Shown: positions 7,749 to 16,200 of the stretch, one piece after another
Position numbering within the stretch: the first letter of the stretch is position 1
How the letters are laid out: each line of letters begins with the position of its first letter
Assembly: GCF_019844075.1 (NCBI RefSeq)
Contig: NZ_CP081962.1
Span: forward strand, 62,001-126,000
DNA length: 64,000 nt
Reading direction: 5' to 3'
Origin: Curtobacterium sp. TC1
GTDB lineage: Bacteria > Actinomycetota > Actinomycetes > Actinomycetales > Microbacteriaceae
The notes under the pieces: model-generated
What the model was told of the DNA's origin: nothing
Database searches by the model: none
What the model saw: the letters and a program-made list of their open reading frames with translations, nothing else
Translations under genes and position numbers: made by a program

Positions 7749-7952
7749 ATGCAGCACATCGACACGGTTACCACCATCGTCCCGGTCGTGGACGAGAACG
7801 ACATTCCGCGGCAGTTGGCGAAGATCGCCGAGCGGGACGAAGACCTCCGGGTCCGCGCCTGTCAGGGCTACCAGCTGACCCATACCGCATCGGTGGCAGG
7901 TCCGCACTTCACCACGTTCGTCGACACCTTCACGCACGACCGCGGGGAGTGA
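7749..7952 (+). CDS. small hypothetical protein (67 aa)
   Basis: Starts MQHIDTVTTIVPVVDENDIP after gagggaaggaaaaag. Contains QLAKIAERDEDLRVRACQGY then AGPHFTTFVDTFTHDRGE. Mixed alpha/beta composition, one cysteine, no family recognised. It directly follows structured element copy 2, just as the DUF3846 gene follows copy 1, so both may be under the same control. A strong hairpin closes the unit. Confidence 0.6.
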   Translation: MQHIDTVTTIVPVVDENDIPRQLAKIAERDEDLRVRACQGYQLTHTASVAGPHFTTFVDTFTHDRGE

Positions 7953-7956
7953 GAAA

Positions 7957-7991
7957 GCGGCCGGGACCAACACCAATTTGGTCCCGGCCGC
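7957..7991 (+). terminator. terminator hairpin
   Basis: GCGGCCGGGACCAA (7957-7970) pairs exactly with 7978-7991, a 14-bp stem with a 7-base loop, starting 4 bases after the stop at 7952. Confidence 0.65.
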
Positions 7992-8038
7992 CCCTAATCA
8001 CTCTTCCCACAACCGATCCCGAAGGAACCGGTACCACT

Positions 8039-8590
8039 ATGACTACCACCATCGTCCCCACGAAGGCCGTCGCGGCCTTGCTCCGCAAGGAACTGCGCAC
8101 CCGGTTTCCGGGCGTGAAGTTCTCCGTGCGCTGTTCCACCGGCACTGCGGCTGCGTGGATCGACGTCTCCTACGACGACGGCCCCACCCACCTGCAGGTC
8201 CAGGCCATCACCGGCCGGTTCGAGGGGCGTTCGTTCAACGGGCAGACCGACTCCTACGACGACAACGGCACGACCCTCGTTGCGGGTGACGGTGACGAGA
8301 TGCCGACCGCGGTTCGGTACTCCTGTGACGGCATCATCATCACCCGGGGCTACTCGCCTGCGGGACACCTCGCCGCGCAGCGGATGATCCGCGAGGACAG
8401 CAGCATGCGGCACCTGGTCCTCTGCGACGAGCACGGCACCCTTAACGGCCACCACGATCTCACCGACGGCCGAGCCGAGGACTTCAGCGCCGGCGGCCGC
8501 TGCTGGCCGTACCCGAACCTGTCGGCGTGGTCCGCGGTCCGGTTCGTGCTCGAACGCGTCGACCTCACCCCCACCCCGGCCCACCAGTAG
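8039..8590 (+). CDS. LPD29-domain protein
   Basis: A 183-residue protein starting MTTTIVPTKAVAALLRKELR. The N-terminal 60 residues, with LRTRFPGVKFSVRCSTGTAA followed by a W.DVSYDDGP strand and Q..TGRFEGRSFNG..D, match LPD29 (large polyvalent protein-associated domain 29), which in actinobacterial plasmids and phages occurs alone or inside polyvalent proteins injected with DNA. The remainder (RYSCDGIIITRGYSPAGH) is typical of stand-alone members. Exact function is unknown; roles in countering host defences during transfer have been proposed for polyvalent proteins. It is flanked by strong hairpins on both sides, so it is monocistronic. Confidence 0.65.
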   Translation: MTTTIVPTKAVAALLRKELRTRFPGVKFSVRCSTGTAAAWIDVSYDDGPTHLQVQAITGRFEGRSFNGQTDSYDDNGTTLVAGDGDEMPTAVRYSCDGIIITRGYSPAGHLAAQRMIREDSSMRHLVLCDEHGTLNGHHDLTDGRAEDFSAGGRCWPYPNLSAWSAVRFVLERVDLTPTPAHQ

Positions 8591-8597
8591 CCAGGAG

Positions 8598-8632
8598 GGC
8601 CGCGCCACTTCGAGGAGGAAGTGACGCGGCCC
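8598..8632 (+). terminator. terminator after LPD29 gene
   Basis: GGCCGCGCCACTTC pairs with GAAGTGACGCGGCC (one wobble) around a short GAGGAG loop. Confidence 0.55.
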
Positions 8633-8640
8633 AGACAGCA

Positions 8641-8681
8641 GCGGCGGGGATGTCCCGTACCCATACGTGCATCCCCGCCGC
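8641..8681 (+). terminator. second hairpin, ahead of the 8711 gene
   Basis: GCGGCGGGGATG (8641-8652) pairs exactly with 8670-8681. It lies 29 bases before the next start, so it may act as attenuator rather than terminator. Confidence 0.5.
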
Positions 8682-8710
8682 CCCAACCAGCCTAGAGAGA
8701 AGCGCACCCC

Positions 8711-9172
8711 ATGTTCATCACCTACGAACGCCCCGAGACGCTCGATGACGACCAGACCGACCCCGCCGCGCCGCCCGCGGATATGGCACCCGGCGCGGAC
8801 GTCGATCCCCGCGTGCCCGTGTGCGGTGCGACGACCTACGACGTCGACGGCACCCGGTGGACCTGCACCCGGCGGCCGCAGCACACCGACGATGAGCACC
8901 GGGCCGTGTTCGACCGGTACCACGGTGGCCCCGTCGGACAGGTCGCGTTCGCGTGGCAGTACGAGTGGGGCGGAGCCGGCCACGGCCCGTCCTCCACCGA
9001 CCCCATGACCACGGTCACCGTCACCGTGTCGTTCCCGTCGACGGCATGGACGAACGAGCAGCTGCCCGACGCGATCGCCGACGAGATCCGCTCCGTGTTC
9101 TGGGAGTGCGACCACGACGACGTCACCGTGGCCACCACCGCGACCAGCACCCCGCACCCCGTCACGGGCTGA
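8711..9172 (+). CDS. hypothetical protein (153 aa)
   Basis: Starts MFITYERPETLDDDQTDPAA. Acidic Pro-rich N-terminus, then a small cysteine/histidine block (VCGATTYDVDGTRWTCTRR, PQHTDDEHRAVFDRYHG) that could bind zinc, then a C-terminal strand-rich part (TTVTVTVSFPSTAWTNEQLP) ending with a Cys/His pair. Shine-Dalgarno agagaa. No family recognised. It is the last member of a series of single genes with hairpins between them. Confidence 0.6.
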   Translation: MFITYERPETLDDDQTDPAAPPADMAPGADVDPRVPVCGATTYDVDGTRWTCTRRPQHTDDEHRAVFDRYHGGPVGQVAFAWQYEWGGAGHGPSSTDPMTTVTVTVSFPSTAWTNEQLPDAIADEIRSVFWECDHDDVTVATTATSTPHPVTG

Positions 9173-9211
9173 CCCGCCGGGGCGGTGGCAGTCGGCGACA
9201 TGGTGAAAAGC

Positions 9212-9527
9212 GCCGGGATGACACAGTTAGAGAATGCGCAGCCCACTATCCCTAACGGCTTCCGGTGATTGCATTACCGGTTTAAAGCTCCTGGGGATTC
9301 CCGGCCCTCCCGCTGTTATCGATGCCCCAGCCGTACGTTCGTAAACGTCATGCCCTGGTGCCAAACAATGCAGATGCATAGGCTGGCAACAGGTGTGCCG
9401 ACCGGCAGAAAAAGGTTCAAAGAATGTGCGGAAACGACTACCCATATAGGCCCGCGCGTTATAGAATAGAAGCATGCAACGGGGGAGGGGCCCCCACCGC
9501 ATCACAATCTTTCGGAAGGTGATTTCG
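9212..9527 (+). promoter_or_regulatory. conserved leader of nrdH operon, copy 1
   Basis: About 315 bases conserved with the inverted copy at 22966-23280. Conserved blocks: ACACAGTTAGAGAATG, CTCCTGGGGATTCCC, TTCGTAAACGTCA, GCCAAACAATG, AACAGGTGTGCCG, GAATGTGCGGAAA, and a promoter-like GCGTTATAGAATAG (TAGAAT at 9462-9467). The segment just inside the first block differs between copies but is a hairpin in both (CCGGT..ACCGG here). Candidate structured RNA, or a replication or regulatory site followed by a promoter. Confidence 0.55.
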
Positions 9528-9776
9528 ATGAGCATCACGGTTTACACCAAGTCTGGTTTCTGCGGCATGTGCCTGGCCACCGAGCGTGCCCTCGACTCCG
9601 CCGGCATCGAGTACACCGAGGCGATCCTCGACGACGTCGACCAGGCGCAGATCGAGGAGTGGAAAACCACCCTCGGCATGAACGCCCCGATCGTCGTCAC
9701 CGACACGGAGACCGGATCGTGGAGCGGGTTCCGCCCCGACAAGATCGGCGAACTCGCCTCGAGCGCGGCCGCGTGA
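9528..9776 (+). CDS. nrdH: NrdH-like glutaredoxin/redoxin, copy 1
   Basis: An 82-residue thioredoxin-fold protein: MSITVYTKSGFCGMCLATER with the redox motif CGMC (residues 12-15), a cis-Pro loop NAPIVVTDT and the C-terminal GFRPDKIGEL seen in NrdH. NrdH donates electrons to class Ib ribonucleotide reductase; none is visible here, so this plasmid-borne form may serve the host enzyme or another target. ATG at 9528 follows ggaaggtga; the frame extends upstream into the conserved leader, which is not coding. Its stop overlaps the next start (TGATG). A near-identical copy lies at 22705-22965. Confidence 0.8.
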   Translation: MSITVYTKSGFCGMCLATERALDSAGIEYTEAILDDVDQAQIEEWKTTLGMNAPIVVTDTETGSWSGFRPDKIGELASSAAA

Positions 9777-10225
9777 TGACGATGACCCTCGAGCGTCCGA
9801 CCACCATCCGCCCCGACGTCGTGCAGCAGTCCACCCGCGACGCCGTCGACAAGCTCTACGCCGGCGACACCGTCGCAGCGTTCCGAGCCATCGACGCCGC
9901 CACCGCCGACCCGACCGAGCACGTCCGCGAGTGGGAACTCACCGACGAGCAGCGCCAGGTCTACGAGGCTGGGTTCATGGTCGGGTTCCAGATGGCCGCC
10001 CCGGAGCTCCTGGCCGAGGTCCTCGAACTGCGGGCCCGCCTCGAGCAGGCCGAGCACGACGCAGACCGGTACTACGCCGAGATGTGCCGCCGACCCGCCC
10101 CGACCGAGCCGGACCGTCACACGTTCGCGGAGATCTCCCGCGCCCGCGGCGAGGACAACCGCGCCGCCCGCCACGAAGCGACGATGGACCGCATGTTCCC
10201 CCAGTACGCCAGCGCCCGCGCCTGA
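9776..10225 (+). CDS. nrdH-coupled hypothetical protein (149 aa)
   Basis: Starts MTMTLERPTTIRPDVVQQST, overlapping the nrdH stop by one base, so translation is coupled. Mostly helical and acidic: DAVDKLYAGDTVAAFRAIDA, ELTDEQRQVYEAGFMVGFQM, ELRARLEQAEHDADRYYAEM. The second nrdH copy is coupled to a gene with the same MTMTLER start and a DADRYY motif but otherwise strongly diverged. Function unknown; partner of the redoxin by context. Confidence 0.65.
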   Translation: MTMTLERPTTIRPDVVQQSTRDAVDKLYAGDTVAAFRAIDAATADPTEHVREWELTDEQRQVYEAGFMVGFQMAAPELLAEVLELRARLEQAEHDADRYYAEMCRRPAPTEPDRHTFAEISRARGEDNRAARHEATMDRMFPQYASARA

Positions 10226-10243
10226 CCGGAGGAAACTGAAACG

Positions 10244-10849
10244 ATGAACTGGGAGCGGAACCAAACAACTGCCGGGCAGCCGTCAGCCGCCTCAGTTCGG
10301 GCCGGCACAGCCTTTGGCGGCGGAGCAGGGAGAGCACTCGCCGGGACGGTTGTTGTGCTCCTGCTCGTCTATCTCGGCGCAATGGTGTGGTCGGTTGTTG
10401 CCCCTGGTGTCGGCTCGCTGATCCTCGTGCTGAGTGTGTTGCCCCTGCTTCTCATCGGGGTAGCGCTGGTTCCGTGGGTGTGCGGCGGGTACCGACTCCT
10501 CGGGGCGAGAGATACGGCGTCGTTGATGTCCGGATCGGTGTGGCACGCCACCGCGCAGGACTGGGCCGTCGGTGACATGGTCACGCTCGAGCAGGCTCGG
10601 TGCCGACGGAGCGCCCGCATGTTCCGATCCGATCGCCCGTTCACTCGCTCGCAGCAAGCGGTCTACCTGTTCGCCGAGCCGCCGTCTCGACATCACGTCA
10701 ACGGCAACGTGAAGGGTGCTCGCGCGAGATACCTCTACACACTCACCCCAGTACGCCTCGACGGGCCGGTCTATCGCCGAGAGACTGCGGCCGCGGTGGC
10801 GGGGAACGTCGTAGCGACCGCGACTAGCCGAGACGCTTGGATTCGTTGA
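10244..10849 (+). CDS. membrane protein (201 aa)
   Basis: Starts MNWERNQTTAGQPSAASVRA behind cggaggaaac. Two transmembrane helices at about 31-52 (ALAGTVVVLLLVYLGAMVWS) and 57-80 (GSLILVLSVLPLLLIGVALV), then a cytoplasmic domain of about 115 residues (WHATAQDWAVGDMVTLEQAR, then AVYLFAEPPSRHHVNG). It lies 18 bases after the nrdH-coupled gene, so it is probably the third gene of that operon. No family recognised. Confidence 0.6.
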   Translation: MNWERNQTTAGQPSAASVRAGTAFGGGAGRALAGTVVVLLLVYLGAMVWSVVAPGVGSLILVLSVLPLLLIGVALVPWVCGGYRLLGARDTASLMSGSVWHATAQDWAVGDMVTLEQARCRRSARMFRSDRPFTRSQQAVYLFAEPPSRHHVNGNVKGARARYLYTLTPVRLDGPVYRRETAAAVAGNVVATATSRDAWIR

Positions 10850-10922
10850 TGAACGCCGCCGGAATGAGTGAGGGGCCCGGCACCATCCTCAGCATGCTCG
10901 TTCGTTGTGCACTGAGCGACTG

Positions 10923-11423
10923 ATGCCCGGACGGCAGCCGACCCCCGCGGAGGAACGCTTCTTCTCGCACGTCGTGCGGGGGCCAGCGCTCAGTGACTGC
11001 TGGATCTGGACCGGTGCCATTGGCGACGACGGCTACGGCCGCTTCTGGGTTCCACAACCCGACGGGGGCCAGCGCGCGATGCGGCCGCAGCGGTGGCTGT
11101 ACGAACACCTCACCGGCACGGCGCTGCACCCGACGGTGCTGCTGCTGCATGCGTGCGATATCCCGTTGTGCGTCCACGTCGACGTCGACGACTCGGTGTC
11201 GCACCTGGCACCGGGCACGCATCGGGGGAACATGCTCGAGCGTGTGCAGCGCGGCCGTCACCGCAACGGGGCGACCGCGGTTCGGATGGCCGGCCTGCAG
11301 CGCAGCGAGCGTGTGGCGCTGTCGCGTGAGCTCCGCGAAGCGTTCCGCGATCACGGGTGGGACCAGGCAGCGATCCGTGCGTGCCGCACAGGGATCGCGC
11401 CGGACACCCCGACGCTCTGGTGA
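10923..11423 (+). CDS. HNH endonuclease-like protein
   Basis: A 166-residue protein with DCWIWTGAIGDDGYGRFW, then RWLYEHLTG, LLLHACDIPLCVH and APGTHRGNMLERVQRGRH. This is the signature of small HNH endonucleases of the homing/phage type: a C-W-W-G-GYG-F strand pair, an H.CD.P.CV hairpin and a GT..N...R.RGRH helix. The C-terminal helices (about 120-150) resemble a HTH. Such enzymes nick or cleave DNA and are often selfish. ATG at 10923 was chosen; TTG at 10905 is possible. It is convergent with the leftward gene at 11434. Confidence 0.65.
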   Translation: MPGRQPTPAEERFFSHVVRGPALSDCWIWTGAIGDDGYGRFWVPQPDGGQRAMRPQRWLYEHLTGTALHPTVLLLHACDIPLCVHVDVDDSVSHLAPGTHRGNMLERVQRGRHRNGATAVRMAGLQRSERVALSRELREAFRDHGWDQAAIRACRTGIAPDTPTLW

Positions 11424-11433
11424 CCACCGACAC

Positions 11434-11673
11434 CTAACGGCCAGAGGCCCCAACCTGGCCAGCGGTCCGAGCGCCGGCGCCGCCGGCATGGGCGGGACAG
11501 GTGTCGGTCCAGCTGGGGGAGCGGTCGGCGGTCGTCCACCCGTTGGCGCGGGCGTAGGCGCGTGCTTCGGTGCGGCTGCTGTTGTCGTCGGGTCCGGCTA
11601 CCGGGACGATGACTTGGTCGCAGCCAGCGACGTCGCAGGTGATGACCATCGCGGCTCGTGCACCCATACTCAC
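11434..11673 (-). CDS. small zinc-binding-like protein (79 aa), paralogue of 25120 gene
   Basis: MSMGARAAMVITCDVAGCDQ, then ARAYARANGWTTADRSPSWT and DTCPAHAGG. Pattern: a C-X4-C pair, a central helix ending in Gly-Trp, and a C-terminal C-P-X-H/C. The gene at 25120 has the same plan (ITCD/LTCD, HAESYGW, DWCPSC). Two Cys plus C/H are enough for one zinc ion. Family is frequent on actinobacterial plasmids; function unknown. Confidence 0.6.
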   Translation of the reverse strand: MSMGARAAMVITCDVAGCDQVIVPVAGPDDNSSRTEARAYARANGWTTADRSPSWTDTCPAHAGGAGARTAGQVGASGR

Positions 11674-11728
11674 TCTTCTACATCACTGAGTACTGCTAAC
11701 GGCCAGCAAGCAGTCCTCGCCTTGGTTG

Positions 11729-11926
11729 TCACGCGACCTCGTCGGGCTCGACTCTGACTTCGACCTTCTTGTCGCCGTGCCATCGCTCGATGGTGAAGAG
11801 CACCTTGTACTCGCCCCACGACGCCTTCGTAACAACACCCTTCGAGCCCTTCGGGACGTGCTCGCGCAGTAGCCCGCCGATGTCCTTGACCGCGACCACT
11901 GTGTCGCCGGCGCTCATTTTCGCCAT
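11729..11926 (-). CDS. small SH3/KOW-like protein (65 aa)
   Basis: Starts MAKMSAGDTVVAVKDIGGLL, then VPKGSKGVVTKASWGEYKVL and KKVEVRVEPDEVA. The G-D-X-V, P-X-G-X-X-G-V and WGEYKVLF strands fit a small beta-barrel of the KOW/SH3 type. Probably a nucleic-acid or protein adaptor; exact role unknown. It sits between the 79-residue gene and the mobilisation accessory genes on the same strand. Confidence 0.6.
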   Translation of the reverse strand: MAKMSAGDTVVAVKDIGGLLREHVPKGSKGVVTKASWGEYKVLFTIERWHGDKKVEVRVEPDEVA

Positions 11927-11972
11927 GTGTCCCCCTCGTTTCGTACTTCTATCGGACGCGGTCTGCCCCGCG

Positions 11973-12686
11973 TCACACGCGTTCGATCTCAGCGCTCGGG
12001 ATCCACCGGAAGACGGTGCGTCCGGTCATGACTCCGTCGACACGGCCGGGGTGCCCGAACGACGGGAATGGCTCCGCAGTGAGGGCGACGAATGCTCCGC
12101 CGGCGGCGTCGATACCGGCGCCGAGCCGCGGGTTGGCATCGGAAGTGAAGGTGTCGACGAGGATCGTCGCAGACACCTCGTCCCGCGCTAGCCGCACGGT
12201 CACCGGTAGCGCCTTCTCGTCAGCAGTGTCGGCCCCAGCGATCGCGTCGTCGAATGGGCGGAACCCGCGGGTCTCGTAATACGCGAGTGAGTCACCCCAA
12301 CCGCCACCGACCCGGCTCAGTGAGAAGACGTCGCAGCTCGGCTTCACGACGATGACCGGTAGGTAGGCGCGTCGGTTGAAGAGCTTGTTCAGGAGGCCCG
12401 GTGGGCGGCCGTCGATAACGAACGCGCCCGCCAGCCAGGTCGCCGGCGGGACGATGAGCACGCCCGTGTCGGGGAGCACCCCGCCACCGCATGTCGCGTG
12501 GATCGCGGCGACGACCGGATTCAGTTCTGACTCCTGCGCACTCAGTCGAAGGGGCCCAGCGCCGAGCTGGTTGCCGCACATGAGGCAGTCGCCGACCGGT
12601 TCGACGGTCCGTTCCAGCGAAGCACGAGTCTCTTCGCCGATCAGTCGTTCGATAGCCGGGTCCTGCACGAACCGTGCGGTACTCAT
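11973..12686 (-). CDS. hypothetical protein (237 aa) coupled to mobilisation accessory gene
   Basis: Starts MSTARFVQDPAIERLIGEET, overlapping the upstream stop by four bases (ATGA). It has a Cys pair (GDCLMCGNQLG), a short H/C element (AIHATCGGGV), strands LIVPPATWLAGAFV and VIVVKPSCDVFSLSRVGGGW, and the block ATILVDTFTSDANPRLGAG. Cys/His spacing suggests a zinc site near the N-terminus. No family recognised. Being in an operon that faces away from the relaxase, it may help conjugation or belong to its regulation. Confidence 0.55.
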   Translation of the reverse strand: MSTARFVQDPAIERLIGEETRASLERTVEPVGDCLMCGNQLGAGPLRLSAQESELNPVVAAIHATCGGGVLPDTGVLIVPPATWLAGAFVIDGRPPGLLNKLFNRRAYLPVIVVKPSCDVFSLSRVGGGWGDSLAYYETRGFRPFDDAIAGADTADEKALPVTVRLARDEVSATILVDTFTSDANPRLGAGIDAAGGAFVALTAEPFPSFGHPGRVDGVMTGRTVFRWIPSAEIERV

Positions 12687-13066
12687 GCTGCCTCCTTGTC
12701 ACGATCGTCTCGCTCGATGTCGTCAGTCGTGGCGGCCTCGTTCCCGTTGGTCTCCGCGGCTGGTACCGGTGTCTCGCCCGCTCCGAGCTCGCGCAGCCGG
12801 CGCACTTCCGCTGCCGGAATGTCGAGCAGCTGCGCGATGCGCGGGTTGGTTTCCTTCAGTTCCACGAGCGACTGGACCGCGAGGGCGCGGTCCACGTCGA
12901 TCGCGTCGAGCTTGGCGATGAGTTCTTCCCGGTCGTCGTTGGCGTCGAAGAACGTCGAGGCGGCTTCTTCGATCGCGGCGTCACGTCGGGCTCGTTCCGC
13001 GTCGAGTTCTGCCCGGCGCTGACGTGCTCGTTCTCGGTTGTCCTTCTTCGTGCTGGTTCGAGCCAT
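12683..13066 (-). CDS. mobilisation accessory-like coiled-coil protein (127 aa)
   Basis: Starts MARTSTKKDNRERARQRRAE: a basic head followed by a long charged helix (ELDAERARRDAAIEEAASTF, EELIAKLDAIDVDRALAVQS) and a HTH-like end (NPRIAQLLDIPAAEVRRLRE) with an acidic tail. Such small basic coiled-coil proteins divergent from MobF/TraA relaxases are common on actinobacterial plasmids and probably bind oriT as nicking accessory factors; this is inference from position. ATG at 13066 is favoured over the longer frame because MARTSTKK is the natural basic start. Confidence 0.5.
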   Translation of the reverse strand: MARTSTKKDNRERARQRRAELDAERARRDAAIEEAASTFFDANDDREELIAKLDAIDVDRALAVQSLVELKETNPRIAQLLDIPAAEVRRLRELGAGETPVPAAETNGNEAATTDDIERDDRDKEAA

Positions 13067-13251
13067 GGTTGGTTCCCTCTCGCTGGTCCCCTCAACGAGT
13101 TCCGACGATCGCAACGACAGCTTTGGTAGGTGCTGACGCAGTCTGACCGACCGCCCGACATCACACTATCGAACTTACACACCTCTTGCACTAACAGTAT
13201 GTGGCCCTCCAAAAGCCGCTACGGTGGGGGTGTGGGAGGAGGTGATCGCTC
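13067..13251. other. probable oriT / divergent promoter region
   Basis: A 185-base space between the divergent accessory operon and the relaxase gene. oriT of MobF relaxases usually lies immediately upstream of the relaxase. It includes the only AT-richer stretch nearby (about 13150-13200, with ACTTACACACCTCTTGCAC) and GCCGCTACGGTGGGG, plus a strong Shine-Dalgarno (ggaggaggtga) for traA. No nick site can be assigned by eye. Confidence 0.4.
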
Positions 13252-16200
13252 GTGATGACGGTGCACGTCCTGCACGCAGGTGACGGATACTCATATCTGA
13301 CGAACCAGGTTGTGGCGGGCGATCAGCAGGTCCGGCGGAGCGAAGAGCTCACGGACTACTACACCGCCGAGGGCGCCAAGCCCGGCCAGTGGTGGGGCAA
13401 CGGGCTAGTCTCCCTGGGGGTGTCCGGGCAGGTGTCCGCAGAGCAGATGCAGGCTCTCTTCGGCGAGGGGCTGCGGCCGGACGCGACCGCGTTCATCCAG
13501 GAGCAGATCGCCGCCGGCGCCTCCGCTTCTGAGGCGATCGACGCTGCCCGGCTGGGGCGTCGGTTCATGACCACGAACGACCCCGACACCGAGTGGCAGG
13601 TGCAGATCCACGCCGCGTCCGTCGCGTTCGAACGGGGCCACCAGCGCGCCCCCGCGGATGCCGAACTGTCCGGCATCAAGGCCGACGTCGCGGCCACCAT
13701 GCTGCAGAAGTCGCTGCGTCGACCCGCCACGTCGGACGAGGTCTCCTGGTTCGTCGCGCTCCGTGTTCCGGACTGGAAGCAGCAGGTCTCCCGCGGCTAC
13801 CAGGGGTTCCGTGACGAGGTTGGCCGGAACCCCGAGACCGGTCCGGAACGCGACCTGGTGAAGTACAACCTCGCCGCCGATCACCTCCGCGCATCGCTCG
13901 GCCGTGACGCCACCACCGGTGAGGTTGCACGCTTCCTGACCGAGCGCGGCACCCCGCCGCGTCAGCCCGTCGCGGGCTACGACCTGGTGTTCAGCCCGGT
14001 CAAGTCGGTCTCCTTGCTGTGGGCATTGGCGGACCGCAACGACCCCCGTGAGGCGCACATCGCACGTGAGGTGCACGCCGCCCACGAGGCTGCGTGGCAG
14101 GGTGCGATGACGTTCCTGCAGGAGGAAGCAGCGTTCACCCGGACCGGTGCCGGCGGCGTCGCGCAGGTCGAGACGAAGGGCCTCATCGTCGCTGCGTTCG
14201 AGCACCGCGATTCCCGCACCGGCGACCCGGACCTGCACACCCACGTCGCCGTCTCGACCAAGGTCGAGGGCGTCGATGGGAAGTGGCGATCGCTCGACGG
14301 GCGCATGCTGCACCGCCTCGGTGTCGCTGCCTCCGAGCGGTACAACTCCCTCGTCGAGGAAGAACTCCGGAGCCGTCTCGGCGTGCAGTTCGTCGAAGAG
14401 TCCCGGGGTGCCGGCAAGCGTGACGTGCGCGAGATCATGGGCGTCGATCGCGGCCTCCGCGAGGGCTTCTCGTCCCGCCGCGTCGGGATCGAGCAGGCGT
14501 ACGCCGAGCTCGTCGACGAGTACGTGGCCTCCCACGGCCACACCCCGCCGAAGAACATCCAGCACCGCCTCTACGAGCAGGCGAACCTCTCCACCCGCGA
14601 CCACAAAGCACCGCCGTCGTCGGAGCAGGACCAGGTTGCCGAGTGGCGTCGTGCTGCCTCCGAGAGGGTGCGTGTCGACGGCTGGGCGGCGGGCATCGTC
14701 GCGCAGTCGAAGGCGATGCCTGCGCAGGATCTGCTTGCTGGGCTGGGCGTGCAGCAGCTCGGGAATCTCGTCGTTACGCGGGTCGAGCAGGACCGGTCGA
14801 CGTGGAAGGACTCGCATCTGCAGGCCGAGGCAGAGCGCGTCGCGCGTCGTGTCGCGCAGGCCACCGGGCAGGACGTCCAGGCCCTCACTCGCGACATCAC
14901 CGCCGCGGCGGTGCAGCGGTCGATCTCGCTCACCCCGCCGGAGCTGAACCCCACGCCGGCGCAGCTGCAGCGCAGCAACGGTGAGAGCGTCTTCCGGATC
15001 CACCGTGCCGAGGAGTTCACCTCCGAGAAGACCCTTCGCACCGAAGAAGCGATCCTCGACGCCGCCCGCACCCGGGGCGGTTTCGCGATGGAGCAGCGGG
15101 CGTTCGACGACGCGATGCGTCGGTTCAACGACCGTGCGATCGCCGACGGGCACCACGAGCTCAACGCTGGCCAGGTCGAGCTGGCACGCCGGTTTGCGAC
15201 CGGTGGCCACCGGATCGAGACCGGCATCGGACCGGCCGGCACCGGGAAGACCACCGCCATGCGCGCCACGATCTACGCCGTCGAGGCTGGCGGTGGTCGG
15301 ATGCTCGCGCTTGGCACCACCGGTAAGGCGGCGGAAGTTCTCGGCCGCGAGCTCGGCACGGCGGCGGGCACGGCCGACATGCTCCTGCAGGCGCACGCGA
15401 ACGCGAAGCGCAGCGGGCAGCCGGTGGCAGAGCAGCACCGCATCGACGCGAACACGCTCCTCCTCGTCGACGAAGCGTCCATGGCGGGCACGCCGCTCAT
15501 GGGACGTCTCCTCGCCCTCGCTGACGAGCACGGTGCCGCCCTCCGACCCCTCGGCGACCCCGCACAGCACGGCTCCATCGGCGCCGGCGGCGTCCTCCGC
15601 CTCCTCGAGCGCGAGACCACCGTCACCCGCCTGGAAGAGGTGCACCGCTTCACCGGCGAGCACGCCACCGCCGAAGCCGCGGCCTCCTTGAAGCTCCGCA
15701 CCGGGGACGCCACCGGGCTCGACTTCTACATCCAGCGGGGCCGTGTGTTCGCCGGCACCCGCGACGAAGTCATGGACCGGATCTACACCGACTGGCACGC
15801 CGACACGACCGCCGGGAAGTCGTCGCTGATGATCGCCGGCACCAACGAGGAAGTGTCCGCCCTGAACGCCCGGGCCCGCGCCGACCGCGTCGCCCAGGGC
15901 CAGGTGCAGGAGGACGGACGGCTGCTCGCGGACGGGAACACTCTCGGCACCGGAGACGTGATCCTGACCCGCAACACGGACCGGTCGCTGCGGATGAACC
16001 AGGGCAAGGACTGGGTCACCAACAACGCCATGTGGACCGTCACGGCGGTCGGCCCGTACGGCGTCATGGCGAAGTCGCACCTGCACGGCGGCACCGTCAC
16101 CCTCCCGCTCGAGTACGTCAACGAGCACGTGCAGCTCGGCTACGCCCGCACCAGTCACGGCACCCAGGGCGACACCGTCTCCACCGGCGGCGCCGTCATC

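Noticed and set aside
9212..9527. Possible cobalamin riboswitch in the nrdH leader
   Set aside because: No B12-box-like sequence could be recognised; the conserved blocks do not match known nrd riboswitch features by eye.
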